Shown: positions 29,659 to 37,769 of the stretch, piece by piece
Position numbering within the stretch: the first letter of the stretch is position 1
Layout: each line of letters opens with the position of its first letter
Origin: Acidaminococcus fermentans DSM 20731
GTDB lineage: Bacteria; Bacillota; Negativicutes; Acidaminococcales; Acidaminococcaceae
Length of the DNA: 64,000 nt
Assembly: GCF_000025305.1 (NCBI RefSeq)
Contig: NC_013740.1
Location: forward strand, 1,054,001-1,118,000
Reading direction: 5' to 3'
Made by a program: the position numbers and the translations under genes
The notes under the pieces: generated by a model
Database searches by the model: none
What the model saw: only the letters and a program-made list of their open reading frames with translations
Told to the model about the DNA's origin: nothing

Positions 29659-30120
29659 ATGAGCAGATTGTTCTTTTGCTGTTGTGCTCTGATTGCACTT
29701 CTCGTGCTGGGATGTGCCGGCCCCGGAGTGACAGCCACATCCTTGTCCGGGAAGGAGGCAAAGATGCACGAGACAGGAACGGCATCCCTGCTGGCGGGCA
29801 GCAAAGTGTATGCTCTAAAGTGGGCTGATACGAAGGCTGCTGCCGAGCTGCGGCAGCAGTTGCCGCTGGCCAAAACGTTTACAGAACTCCATGGCAACGA
29901 GAAATACTACAAACTGCCGCAGCACCTGACAGCGGCGGACGAAGATGTCCGCGAGATCCATAAGGGAGATGTCATGCTGTTTGACGGCCAGTATGTCGTG
30001 GTGTTCTATCAGGATTTTCAGACGACCTACCGCTACACGCGCCTGGGTCGCGTCGAAGCAGCCAATGATCTGGACGCTGCTCTGGGGGCAGGTGATGTAT
30101 TCCTGACCTTGCAACCATGA
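29659..30120 (+). CDS. Lipoprotein with cyclophilin-like domain
   Basis: 153 residues from ATG 29659, preceded by GGGAGGAGG. The N-terminus is a lipoprotein signal with lipobox LVLGCAG, so Cys about 19 would be lipidated. The remainder (ETGTASLLAGSKVYALKW...EIHKGDVMLFDGQYVVVFY) resembles the small cyclophilin-like beta-barrel domain found beside hydrolases and oxidoreductases in anaerobes; whether it has isomerase activity is unknown. It starts 35 bases after the exported hydrolase, so the two may act together at the cell surface. Confidence 0.7.
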   Translation: MSRLFFCCCALIALLVLGCAGPGVTATSLSGKEAKMHETGTASLLAGSKVYALKWADTKAAAELRQQLPLAKTFTELHGNEKYYKLPQHLTAADEDVREIHKGDVMLFDGQYVVVFYQDFQTTYRYTRLGRVEAANDLDAALGAGDVFLTLQP

Positions 30121-30160
30121 GATGGGGAGAGCGGTCTGGAGGGGGAAAGGATGAGATGAT

Positions 30161-31342
30161 ATGAAACGACAGCAGCTATTGCTCTTGATTCTGGCATTTG
30201 GTGTGTTCAGCATCCTCAATACGGAGATGGGCATCATCGGCATCCTGCCGATGGCGGCGGAGATGTACCAGGTGGATATCGTACAGGCGGGGATGCTCGT
30301 CAGTCTGTTCGCGCTTGGCGTGGCCATCGCAGGGCCGACTATGCCGCTGCTGTGCTCGCGCTTCAATCGCAAGCACGTGATGCTGCTTGTGCTGGGCGTG
30401 TTCACGATCTGCAATGCACTGGCCGTGGTTGCGAGCGACTTCCAGCTCCTTTTAGTGTTGCGCGTCGTGCCGGCCTTTTTCCACCCGGTCTACTGTGCAC
30501 TCGCCTTCAGCGTGGCCGCCGCTTCGGTGGCTCCAGAGGATGCGCCGCGGGCTGTGGCGCGCATCAACATGGGTGTCGCAGCCGGCATGGTTGTCGGCGT
30601 GCCCATCAGCAATGTCCTGGCAGCGACGTTTGACTTCTCAGTGGCAATGGCCTTCTTTGCAGGCGTGACGGGGCTCATGTTTCTGCTGACAATGGCCTTT
30701 GTGCCGGACTTGCCGGTGACGCAGCCAATGCGCTACGGCGCGCAGCTTTCCGTTCTGAAGCGTCCGCCGGTCTGGCTGGCCATCGTGGCGGTTATTTGCC
30801 TCAATGGCTCCATCTTCGGCGTCTACAACTACCTCGCTGACTACCTGCAGCAGATCGCGGCACTGCCGGGAGAGCTCATCGCAGTGCTGCTCTTCGTCTA
30901 TGGTCTCTTGAACATCTGCGGAAGCTATCTGGGGGGCAATCTCCTCGCCAGGTGTCCCAGCGTGACCGTCCGCCTTTTCCCGCTGTGTACCATCGCGCTC
31001 TACTGCCTGCTCTTTGCAGGTGGTGGGAAGTTGCTGCCTCTTCTCGCGGCACTGATTGGGGCCTGGGGCATCCTCGGTGGCATCAATGCGAACATCAATC
31101 AGTACCTGCTGGCCTGCGTGGCATCGGATGCGCCGGATTTCAGCAACGGCCTGTTCCTGACAGCGGCCAATCTCGGCTGCATGGCGGGAACCATGATCAG
31201 CGGCTTTTTCATCCGCAGCCTCGGACTGCCCTTCGTCGTCTGCGGTGGCCTGCTGCTGGCGGCCGCTGCCCTGCCGCTCACAAAGTTCGTACACTGCCGG
31301 GCAGATGAGCAACAAGCGACGGATTGTCTTATCGGCTCGTAA
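30161..31342 (+). CDS. MFS transporter, DHA1/AraJ-like efflux family
   Basis: 393 residues with about 12 hydrophobic segments. N-terminal NTEMGIIGILPMAAEMYQV and the loop region PLLCSRFNRKHVMLL fit sugar-efflux/drug-efflux type DHA1 transporters (AraJ, YdhP group). Third gene of the exported hydrolase cluster, 40 bases after the lipoprotein; it may export the hydrolase substrate or product. GC-rich, CGC-dominated codons as in its two neighbours. Confidence 0.83.
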   Translation: MKRQQLLLLILAFGVFSILNTEMGIIGILPMAAEMYQVDIVQAGMLVSLFALGVAIAGPTMPLLCSRFNRKHVMLLVLGVFTICNALAVVASDFQLLLVLRVVPAFFHPVYCALAFSVAAASVAPEDAPRAVARINMGVAAGMVVGVPISNVLAATFDFSVAMAFFAGVTGLMFLLTMAFVPDLPVTQPMRYGAQLSVLKRPPVWLAIVAVICLNGSIFGVYNYLADYLQQIAALPGELIAVLLFVYGLLNICGSYLGGNLLARCPSVTVRLFPLCTIALYCLLFAGGGKLLPLLAALIGAWGILGGINANINQYLLACVASDAPDFSNGLFLTAANLGCMAGTMISGFFIRSLGLPFVVCGGLLLAAAALPLTKFVHCRADEQQATDCLIGS

Positions 31343-31412
31343 CCATCCGTCTGATTGACGAGCGCGAGGTGCGCAGTTCCATCAAAGATTCTCTTTTCGG
31401 CCGTATGCGATA

Positions 31413-31454
31413 AAAGTACCTGCTTCTATTTTAGGGAGCAGGTACTTTAATGTA
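31413..31454 (+). terminator. Terminator after the MFS gene
   Basis: Stem AAAGTACCTGCT / AGCAGGTACTTT with a 12-base AT-rich loop, then TAAT. Ends the exported hydrolase cluster. Confidence 0.75.
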
Positions 31455-31503
31455 TGACGCAAGCTAAAAATATAAGCATTTTACATTTCTTGGAGGTATA
31501 TTT

Positions 31504-32190
31504 ATGGCAAATTCCTTTTGCTCAGCCCATTCTATCCGTACCCCGGAGGGGAATATGCCCATGGTGCATTGGGCAGTGGTGGAATCTACGCCGGGAGGTA
31601 TGACAGTTATGGGACGCATTGCCCAGGAAACGGTTGGACCGCAGTCGGCCCGCGAAGCAGGTACGTATGCACTGTATGGTGGTGTCGATGCCCAGAATCC
31701 AGATGTGATGAGGCTTCTGGAAATCTATGAAAGCTATGAAGCTTATCGCATACACAGCACCAGTGAAGCTTTTCAGGCATATCGGGCAGCCAGACTGCCT
31801 GTTCTGAAAAATTTGCAGATATTGGAAGCGAATGGCATTGCCTTGGAGCAGAAAGACAAGGGCGTGGGCAAGGTGGTTTACATGCACCGCTATGAAGTCA
31901 TACCGGAAAAGCTGGCCAAGTATCAGAAGCTGACAACCCAGGAGGCTCGCAGGGCTGTAAACGAAGATGGCGGTGTTCTGGGGATGTTCGTTACTGCAGA
32001 ACACGACGCACCAAACGTCATCCATACCATGGAAATCTATCGTGACAGAGAAGCTTTCGAAAAATATCAGGCTTCCGAGGCATGCCAAACGTATATGATG
32101 GAGGTCATGCCTATGTTCAGCATGACTCACATGGTTGAGAATATGCCTGGCAATATCGTGCTTAGTGATAAGGGAATCCATAATAAGTGA
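31504..32190 (+). CDS. Tandem antibiotic-biosynthesis-monooxygenase (ABM) domain protein, copy 1
   Basis: 228 residues made of two related alpha+beta halves. The first (about 20-110) contains LLEIYESYEAYRIHSTSEAF; the second (about 122-215) contains TMEIYRDREAFEKYQASEAC, so the two halves are homologous to each other. ABM/YgiN-like domains act as cofactor-free quinol or flavin-coupled monooxygenases, usually as dimers; here one chain would supply both halves. Start ATG has TTGGAGG upstream. It is about 98% identical to the copy at 38338, differing at only a few residues (MANS vs MFHS start, MTV/MIA, V/I, N/D, T/V). Confidence 0.8.
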   Translation: MANSFCSAHSIRTPEGNMPMVHWAVVESTPGGMTVMGRIAQETVGPQSAREAGTYALYGGVDAQNPDVMRLLEIYESYEAYRIHSTSEAFQAYRAARLPVLKNLQILEANGIALEQKDKGVGKVVYMHRYEVIPEKLAKYQKLTTQEARRAVNEDGGVLGMFVTAEHDAPNVIHTMEIYRDREAFEKYQASEACQTYMMEVMPMFSMTHMVENMPGNIVLSDKGIHNK

Positions 32191-32205
32191 TTATGGGGGA
32201 GCGGT

Positions 32206-32274
32206 ATGAAAAATAAAATTATCTATGGCATCACCGTAGACGTCATTGGGGTCATGCTTGCTTCCATCGACTAG
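32206..32274 (+). other. Short hydrophobic reading frame (copy A)
   Basis: 22 codons beginning MKNKIIYGITV and ending in VMLASID before a TAG supplied by the heptad repeat. GGGGGAGCGG upstream is a good ribosome site. It looks like the first membrane helix of a truncated transporter gene; the twin frame is at 39040-39108. Confidence 0.45.
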
Positions 32275-32316
32275 AGACTAGTGACGGGGGTGTGAAAATC
32301 ATTTTTTCACACCCCC
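32271..32316 (+). repeat. Heptad array plus shared hairpin (copy A)
   Basis: CTAGAGACTAGTGAC (two units) is followed by the hairpin GGGGGTGTGAAAA / TTTTTTCACACCCCC. The same combination occurs at 39105-39157 and 57430-57482. Confidence 0.85.
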
Positions 32317-32326
32317 ATTTTTCAAA

Positions 32327-32430
32327 TCAAAATCCCCGCCAGATGGTCCACCTCGTGCTGGATGATCTGGGCCGGAAAGCCTGTGAACTCCAGAGTCTGC
32401 TTCTTGAACTCCATGTCCTGGAATTCCACT
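32327..32430 (-). pseudogene. Peptide deformylase 3' remnant
   Basis: Matches the last ~35 codons of the intact def at 39163-39573 on the same strand, including the HEVDHLAG metal motif. The match stops at 32430, where the sequence jumps to TGTACCATAGTTGTCC, which in copy B lies 341 bases further on, upstream of def. This is therefore a copy of the def locus with an internal deletion. The following 32431-32560 is a run of short inverted repeats with no gene. Confidence 0.85.
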
Positions 32431-32573
32431 GTACCATAGTTGTCCTTCCCTGAAAGGGAAGGGGGACCGTCCGTATGGACGGCGGATAGGTCTCACATCG
32501 GCAGTGAGACCCTTTACCCGCCAAGCGGGCCCCTTCCCCTTTATGAACAGCTGATTCTAAGAGGTAAATGACC

Positions 32574-32777
32574 ATGAACCGTGAAAAATTCAAGAAAGCC
32601 GTCGCCGATGCCGTCGTATCCTTTGCCAGGAGCGAAGCCGAAGCATCCATCAAGTCCATCGACCTGGATGACGTCCATAAGCTGGTGGAAGCCCAGATGA
32701 AGAACCTCACGGACCCGCTGGAAACGGAAATTCAGACCACCACCAGCTGGTGGGTCAAAATCCGCAACCGCCTGTAG
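32574..32777 (+). pseudogene. Small hypothetical protein, interrupted by TAG
   Basis: 67 residues from ATG 32574 (GAGGT upstream), helical and charged (NREKFKKAVADAVVSFARSE), ending ...WWVKIRNRL at TAG. The same frame continues for 15 sensible codons (QAVKAIVADVKQKIV) to TGA at 32823-32825, so the TAG may be a recent nonsense mutation, for example from TGG. Unknown function; possibly phage-derived. Confidence 0.5.
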
Positions 32778-32830
32778 CAGGCGGTCAAAGCCATCGTGGC
32801 TGATGTAAAGCAGAAGATTGTATGAGCAAA

Positions 32831-32873
32831 GCCGGTACGGGACATCGGGAAGTATGTTCTGTACCGGTTTTTT
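32831..32873 (+). terminator. Terminator after the small hypothetical gene
   Basis: Stem GCCGGTACGGGACAT / ATGTTCTGTACCGGT (two G-U or mismatched pairs) with a short loop and six T. Confidence 0.85.
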
Positions 32874-33123
32874 CTGATATACTGAAAGTATGAATAGCGA
32901 AATAGATTAATACATCTAGGTTTCTGAAAATGAAATTAAAGACCGATTTAATCGTCACCATAATCCTTATGATTTTTGTTTATTATCAAGAACTTGTTAC
33001 TCTGGGATAATAAGATTTAGAAAGACGGATGGTTATATGAGTACACCGAGAGGGCCACATAAACCTATTAGTCCTGAAACATTTAAAAAACGTGTTGCTT
33101 TGTGGCATAACCTTCTTCAATGA

Positions 33124-33462
33124 TTGATAGATTACAAAATAATGGAAAACATAATAATTGTATCAAACAGAGTGATATATAGTGTATACGATACAGCAAA
33201 CCGGGAAGCCTTTTATCACGGCTTGTTGCTGGGCATGACCACCCTGCTCGGCTCAGAGTACGAAGTCAAGTCGAACCGGGAAAGCGGCCTGGGGCGGTAC
33301 GACCTGGCCATCTATCCGACTCGTGAAGGACAATGCGGCGTCATCCTTGAATTGGCACATAAATATAGGGCCGCTGCACATCACATTCACATTACGTGCA
33401 ACAGCCCTGGTTCGTTCTTGTATTTGTTATTGCAGCAGGAATACCTGCTTTTTCTTAGATAG
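33124..33462 (+). pseudogene. PD-(D/E)XK nuclease (AAA-ATPase-like family) C-terminal remnant
   Basis: The block EAFYHGLLLGMTTLLG followed by YEVKSNRESGLGRYDLAIYP and GVILEL is the conserved nuclease domain of the common AAA-ATPase-like/PDDEXK_9 proteins, normally at the end of proteins over 500 residues. The expected Lys of the ILEFK motif is replaced by a shifted AHKY, and the tail is unrelated. The upstream 32881-33123 is AT-rich with only a 28-codon frame (33037-33123) that I do not recognise. Confidence 0.7.
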
Positions 33463-33463
33463 T

Positions 33464-34387
33464 TTATGCTTTGCTGGCTTCAAATTTCAAAACATCTGGA
33501 CGTGCATAGTGTCCACAAGGGTCGAATTCCATACGACTGGCTGCGACCTGATCCATATCCAGATCTGCATAAATGATGGTTTCTTTATCCCAAACAGGTT
33601 CCGTCAAATAATGACCGAATGGATCAATCACGCAGCTGCCGCCGCGGCATACTATTTCCGGAAGCTGCGCAAGTTCTTCTTTTGCTTCGAGATCAGACGG
33701 GTAAGAGTGCTTGGTGAAGAACAAGTCACTGTTAATGACAAAGCAGCGGCCTTCCAAGGCAATGTGCTGGATCGTATGTTGCCATTCGGGAACGTCGTTG
33801 GTATTGGCAGAAATATAAAGGGTAACGCCGTGTTCATATAAAGCTGCACGGGCAAGGGGCATGTAACTTTCCCAGCAGATCATGCAGCCAGCTGATCCCC
33901 AGGGCGTATCGGCCATCGGGAAATATTTTTCATGTGCGTCGCCCCAAACAAGTCGTTCCGCACCGGTTGGCTTTAATTTCCGATGATGGGATACAAGACG
34001 TCCTTCCGGTGAGAAAATCAGATTGGTATTGTACAGGGTTCCGGTTACGGCGTCGCGTTCCGAAATCCCGATGCTGGTATATACCTGGTACTTTTGGGCT
34101 GCTTTGGCAATCGCATCTGTTTCAGGGCCTGGAACGACGACGGATGCATCGTAATAGCGTTTCCAGTCTTTTCGTCCAGCTTCGCTGCGGCTGCCAATCT
34201 TAAACCCAAAAGTCATACCAAAGGGATAGCCGGGAATGGACAATTCGGGGAATACAATGAATTCTGCACCGTTTTCTGCAGCCTCTGCCAATTTTTTCAG
34301 TGTATTACCCAGGCAGGCAGCTTTGTCAAAAAGTACGGGTTCCAGTTGGACGAGTGCCAGTCTTAAATCCTTTTTCAGGTCTTGCAT
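33464..34387 (-). CDS. Nitrilase (carbon-nitrogen hydrolase, branch 1)
   Basis: 307 residues. The catalytic triad is visible: Glu48 in FPELSIPGYP, Lys137 in HHRKLKPTGAERLVWGD, Cys171 in CMICWESYMPLAR. The RKLKPTGAERLVWGDA and CWESYMPL signatures mark true nitrilases, which turn nitriles into carboxylic acids plus ammonia, rather than amidases. The ATG has a GGAGGA ribosome site. Divergent from a LysR regulator 346 bases away, the usual layout for a regulated catabolic enzyme. An AGCS symporter remnant lies between them. Confidence 0.9.
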   Translation of the reverse strand: MQDLKKDLRLALVQLEPVLFDKAACLGNTLKKLAEAAENGAEFIVFPELSIPGYPFGMTFGFKIGSRSEAGRKDWKRYYDASVVVPGPETDAIAKAAQKYQVYTSIGISERDAVTGTLYNTNLIFSPEGRLVSHHRKLKPTGAERLVWGDAHEKYFPMADTPWGSAGCMICWESYMPLARAALYEHGVTLYISANTNDVPEWQHTIQHIALEGRCFVINSDLFFTKHSYPSDLEAKEELAQLPEIVCRGGSCVIDPFGHYLTEPVWDKETIIYADLDMDQVAASRMEFDPCGHYARPDVLKFEASKA

Positions 34388-34440
34388 GAAGAATTCCTCC
34401 TATTATTTATTTTGCTCAGCTTTTTCTTTCCTGTAAAGCT

Positions 34441-34590
34441 CTACAACATCGGCAGACCGCTCCCGAGTTGACCAGACAGCAAGATGCAGAAAGCTGTGCA
34501 GCTGCAAACGATGATCGTTGTGACAAACACCCCCAGCATGCCGGATAATCCCTGGTTCACGGGATGGCGGACATTGGCCGACGCATAAGA
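34441..34590 (-). pseudogene. Sodium:alanine symporter (AGCS) C-terminal fragment
   Basis: Read on the minus strand up to the TAG at 34441-34443, the frame gives ASANVRHPVNQGLSGMLG and then FVTTIIVCSCTAFCILLSG, the characteristic HPxxQGL-x4-FxxT-IIVC block of AGCS amino-acid symporters. Only about 50 codons of a normally ~450-residue protein remain. It lies just upstream of the nitrilase on the same strand. Confidence 0.75.
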
Positions 34591-34619
34591 GGCACAATGC
34601 AGATAGATAGATAGGATAT

Positions 34620-34712
34620 AATTTCGCGAAATTTCTTATAGTTATGATATAATAATTCGTATAATAACACAAACGGATAATGATGATTTGCTTTATCGAA
34701 TAATTCGATAAA
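34620..34712 (+). promoter_or_regulatory. Divergent LysR/nitrilase control region
   Basis: Two palindromes: AATTTCGCGAAATT (34620-34633) and TTTATCGAA-TAA-TTCGATAAA (34692-34712). The second contains the T-N11-A pattern of LysR sites and sits 21 bases before the LysR start, consistent with autoregulation. Several TATAAT-like boxes lie between. Confidence 0.6.
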
Positions 34713-34733
34713 AACCATAAGGAGTCAATCGGT

Positions 34734-35603
34734 ATGGATCTGAAAAATGTTAATGCTTTCATTCACGTAGCAGAAACGAATAGTTTTACACGGGCAGCAG
34801 AAAGACTCGAATACGCGCAGTCAACCATTACGGCTCAAATCCAGACTTTGGAGGCAGAGCTGGGAGCTGAATTATTCATCCGTCGTGGAAAGCGGATATC
34901 GCTTTCTGTCGCAGGGCAGATGTTTCTCCCGTACGCGTATCAATTCCAGGCCTTGCATCAAGATGTGCATGCGCGGTTTTCCCGCGACACGGAACTCTCG
35001 GGAGAGTACCGCATCGGCATCTTGGAATCCATCAGCACATCTTCTTATATGGATCGTTTTGCACAATTCATGCATGAGTATCCGAAGGTAAACCTGATGG
35101 TCACAATCGATACGACGCTCCATCTGTTGCAACGATTAAGGAATGGCGAATTGTCAATGGTCTGGCTGATTGACAGGCCGGTCAATGCTGCTGACGTCCA
35201 GGTCGTTCATGAGTCGAGTGTCCCAATCGTGTTTTTCTGCGCTCCTTCTCATCCATTTGCAACCAGCAGCCCGGTTCCCATCGAGAAACTATCGGAAGTC
35301 CCATGGATCCTGGCCGAAAAAGGTACGAATTATCGTTGGCAGCTGGAACAGGATTTAGCAGCAAGACATCAATATATCCGCGCTCGTATTGAAATCGGAT
35401 CGACGAGCAATATCATTGATTTTGTGGCTAAAGATCTTGGTGTATCATTGCTGCCCTCCTATACGTTAAAGCAAGCAATAGATGCCGGGCGTATCGTTCC
35501 CTTTCAAATAAAGGGCTATGATATGCATATGCAAAGCCAATTCCTGGTTTTTCGTAAAAGATGGATACCAGAAGCTATTGCAAAACTCATGTCGTATTTC
35601 TGA
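34734..35603 (+). CDS. LysR-family transcriptional regulator
   Basis: 289 residues. The N-terminal winged HTH (about 1-60: AETNSFTRAAERLEYAQSTITAQIQTLEAELG) is classic, and the C-terminal periplasmic-binding-like effector domain follows (YRIGILESI, VSLLPSYTL). Divergent from the nitrilase gene, its likely target. AAGGAG precedes the ATG. The inducer is unknown. Confidence 0.9.
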   Translation: MDLKNVNAFIHVAETNSFTRAAERLEYAQSTITAQIQTLEAELGAELFIRRGKRISLSVAGQMFLPYAYQFQALHQDVHARFSRDTELSGEYRIGILESISTSSYMDRFAQFMHEYPKVNLMVTIDTTLHLLQRLRNGELSMVWLIDRPVNAADVQVVHESSVPIVFFCAPSHPFATSSPVPIEKLSEVPWILAEKGTNYRWQLEQDLAARHQYIRARIEIGSTSNIIDFVAKDLGVSLLPSYTLKQAIDAGRIVPFQIKGYDMHMQSQFLVFRKRWIPEAIAKLMSYF

Positions 35604-35727
35604 GTACTGCTTCCATCTCAAAACATACATCGTCTCGTTGATTGCTGCAGTGGTATATGGCGGAACGATGATTGCGAAAATCGAATGCATGTGATTTAAT
35701 AGCTCCTGTTCATCGGAGGTACCGTAT

Positions 35728-35772
35728 GCCGGATAAGATAGCGGTTTTTGCCGCAGTCTTATCCGGCTTTTT
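35728..35772 (+). terminator. Terminator downstream of the LysR gene
   Basis: Stem GCCGGATAAGA / TCTTATCCGGC with a smaller inner hairpin GCGG...CCGC, then seven T. The rest of 35604-35842 contains no recognisable gene. Confidence 0.88.
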
Positions 35773-35842
35773 TGTTCATGGCATTTGCCGCGTCTGAAAA
35801 TAGAAGGATTTCGTAAAACAGAAGAATATCAAGCCGACAGGC

Positions 35843-36545
35843 ATGGTGGCATTCATCGCTTATATGCAGATGTTCGCACCACTTTCCATCGATCTTTATC
35901 TGCCCGCACTGCCGAAGATGGCGGAAGTGTTTTCTGCTTCGGAGATCCTGGTGAATCTTACCCTGGCCGGGTTCTTCCTGGTCTTTACCGTGGGCATCAT
36001 CTTGTTTGGCCCGCTGGCCGATAAGTACGGCCGTAGGAAAGTCCTGCTCGCTGCTCCTTATATGGCTACCTGTCCATCTCGTCCTTCGTCTACATCGATG
36101 AATTCCACCTCACGCCGCAGACGTACAGCTTCTATTATGCCGTAAATTCGGTTGCAGCCGTTGCCGGTCCTATCCTGTATCTGCAGCTCACGCACCGTGT
36201 GTCCAACCAGGCTATCACGCGCCTGATATTTGCCGTTTCGGCACTTTCGGCCATTTTGCTCTATGCGTTCAGTGCATGGGCCGCTTTGTTTCCTGCTGGG
36301 CTTCCTGCCTTTCACGATCATGGAAGCCATCATCCGCCTGTTTGCGATGGATGTCCTGCTCAATATCGTTGAGAAGGATATCGGCACGGCGTCATCACTC
36401 ATCAATTTCGTGCCAACGCTTTTGGGCAGTCTCGGCATGATGGCCGGTACACTTCCCTGGCCAGATTTCATCATGGGACTTGCCATCCTGCTGGCTCTGG
36501 CTACCGCAGGGGCTGTTGTGATTTACGGCTTTATACGCAGCTCGG
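35843..36545 (+). pseudogene. Bcr/CflA-type MFS drug transporter, broken
   Basis: The first frame reads FAPLSIDLYLPALPKMAEVF and FFLVFTVGIILFGPLADKYGRR, a typical Bcr N-terminus, to about 36055. Homology then continues in a second frame (YIDEFHLTPQTYSFYYAVNS) to about 36280 and in a third (FTIMEAIIRLFAMDVLLN...TASSLINF) to about 36545. Two frameshifts and an internal deletion of several helices make it non-functional. No ribosome site before the first ATG. Confidence 0.85.
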
Positions 36546-36549
36546 GTCA

Positions 36550-36777
36550 TTGGCCCCGATTAACAGCCGGAAGAATCGGAGAGTAGCTGGTTATGCCCGT
36601 GTTTCCACGGACCATGATGACCAGGTTACCAGCTATGCCGCACAGGTGGACTATTACACGAATTACATCAAGGAGTTCGATGCTAGGCTTTGGGGCAGCC
36701 TGGTGGATTTCATCACAGTCTACAGCAAAGACGATATCCGAGTGACCTTCAAGGACGGAACGGAAATCAGAGCATAA
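36550..36777 (+). pseudogene. Large serine recombinase remnant 1, middle deleted
   Basis: 75 codons. N-terminal catalytic start RRVAGYARVSTDHDDQVTSY (catalytic Ser in YARVST) is joined in frame to the extreme C-terminus FDARLWGSLVDFITVYSKDD and VTFKDGTEIRA. About 400 central residues, including most of the resolvase and DNA-binding domains, are missing. Related remnants are at 42058-42194 and 45240-45543. Confidence 0.85.
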
Positions 36778-36846
36778 ACAGGGAATGGGGAATACGGTGG
36801 CTGCAGGGGTTGAACAACGATTGGCATTGAGCACATGAAGAAGGAA

Positions 36847-36922
36847 TGACACGATGTAAATTATTCCTGGAAGAAATATTGACGTGATGTCAACTTTCAT
36901 GTATTATAATGACACGATGTAA
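36847..36922 (+). promoter_or_regulatory. TetR promoter with three operator-like repeats
   Basis: Three related 13-14-mers, TGACACGATGTAA (36847), TGACGTGATGTCAA (36880) and TGACACGATGTAA (36910), are spaced 33 and 30 bases apart. The middle one is palindromic (TTGAC-N5-GTCAA). A TATAAT (36905-36910) lies between the last two. Probable binding array of the TetR regulator that follows. Confidence 0.6.
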
Positions 36923-36943
36923 GTTATTTGGAGGTTGAGTTCG

Positions 36944-37564
36944 ATGCCGAAAGTTTCAGAAGAATTTTTGCTGGCCCGGCGGGAAGAGATTCTCGATGCT
37001 TGTGCCAAGCTTTATGAAAACATGAGCTTCAAGGACATTACCCTGAAGGAGATTGGCAAGATTACCAGCTTCAACCGTACAGCCATCTATAATTACTTCA
37101 ACAGCAAGGAAGAGATATTTCTTGCCCTGATGCAGCGGGAGTATGAATGCTGGAGTGCAGAGGTGGACGGGCTGGTGCAGGACCATGAGCAGATGACGCG
37201 GGATGAGATAGCGCAGGCTCTGTCGCATTTATTAGAAAAACATGAACGTCTTTTGAAGCTTCTTTCCATGAATCATTTTGATCTGGAGGAAAACAGCCGC
37301 TATGAGAATCTGGTAGAATTTAAAAAGGCCTATGGTGAATCCATCCGGGCCGTGGCCCGCTGTTTGAATAAGTTCTGCCCGGAGATGAGCGAACAGGACA
37401 AGGAAGAGGTCCTTTATGTATATTTCCCCTTCATGTTCGGCATTTATCCCTATGCGGTGGTTACAGAGAAGCAGGGAAAGGCCATGGAGGATGCCGGAGT
37501 CGGTTTCGTGTCCCATTCAATTTATGAGCTTAGTTATACCTGCTTGAAAAAGCTGTTGGTCTAG
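36944..37564 (+). CDS. TetR-family transcriptional regulator
   Basis: 206 residues from ATG 36944 (GGAGG nine bases upstream; a TTG at 36935 is too close to it). HTH in about residues 10-55: REEILDACAKLYENMSFKDITLKEIGKITSFNRTAIYNYFNSKEEIF. The C-terminal ligand domain ends with KLLV. It heads a row with an aldo/keto reductase remnant, an FMN reductase and the second ABM gene, likely its regulon. Resembles the YcdC-like/flavin-module repressors only in general terms. Confidence 0.88.
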   Translation: MPKVSEEFLLARREEILDACAKLYENMSFKDITLKEIGKITSFNRTAIYNYFNSKEEIFLALMQREYECWSAEVDGLVQDHEQMTRDEIAQALSHLLEKHERLLKLLSMNHFDLEENSRYENLVEFKKAYGESIRAVARCLNKFCPEMSEQDKEEVLYVYFPFMFGIYPYAVVTEKQGKAMEDAGVGFVSHSIYELSYTCLKKLLV

Positions 37565-37575
37565 GAGGATAGACA

Positions 37576-37755
37576 ATGCATCAAAAACAGCTTCCAAAGG
37601 GCAAGAAGGTTGATTTTCACAGCTATGCGATTTTGGAAGACGCAGCAAAGGCGGCCAGTGTGATTTTGTCTGCAGAAGAAATGAATCATCTGGAGACCCT
37701 GGCTGATAAGGCTGAGGTAAACACCATCCGCGAGTGGGGAAAGAAGATGGACTGA
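37576..37755 (+). pseudogene. Aldo/keto reductase remnant
   Basis: 59 codons with TAGGAGG upstream. The C-terminal part VILSAEEMNHLETLADKAEV followed by REWGKKMD resembles the last helix of bacterial aldo/keto reductases, normally about 300 residues. The first ten residues (MHQKQLPKGK) would be the start, so the middle has been deleted in frame. It is the gene between TetR and the FMN reductase. Moderate confidence in the family. Confidence 0.55.
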
Positions 37756-37769
37756 AGAGGAGGGCAATC

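Larger units (their letters stand above)
31511..32430 (+). repeat. Direct duplication, copy A (about 920 bp)
   Basis: Nearly identical to 38345-39271. It carries the ABM gene, a 22-codon leader-like frame (32206-32274), a heptad array, a hairpin and the 3' end of a def gene. Copy A has one fewer heptad than copy B. Confidence 0.9.

Noticed and set aside
32431-32545. Cluster of short inverted repeats that could look like a CRISPR or attachment site
   Set aside because: The repeats are palindromic and of different lengths, with no regular spacer spacing and no cas genes in the window.
33323-33841. 172-codon plus-strand frame opposite the nitrilase
   Set aside because: Antisense of a gene with a full catalytic triad; the product has no recognisable features.
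34601-34615. Tetranucleotide GATA run before the LysR gene
   Set aside because: Only three units; too short to support contingency-locus behaviour.
34403-34762. 119-codon minus-strand frame upstream of the nitrilase
   Set aside because: The AGCS symporter homology lies in a different frame of the same DNA, and the N-terminal part overlaps the LysR start and operators.
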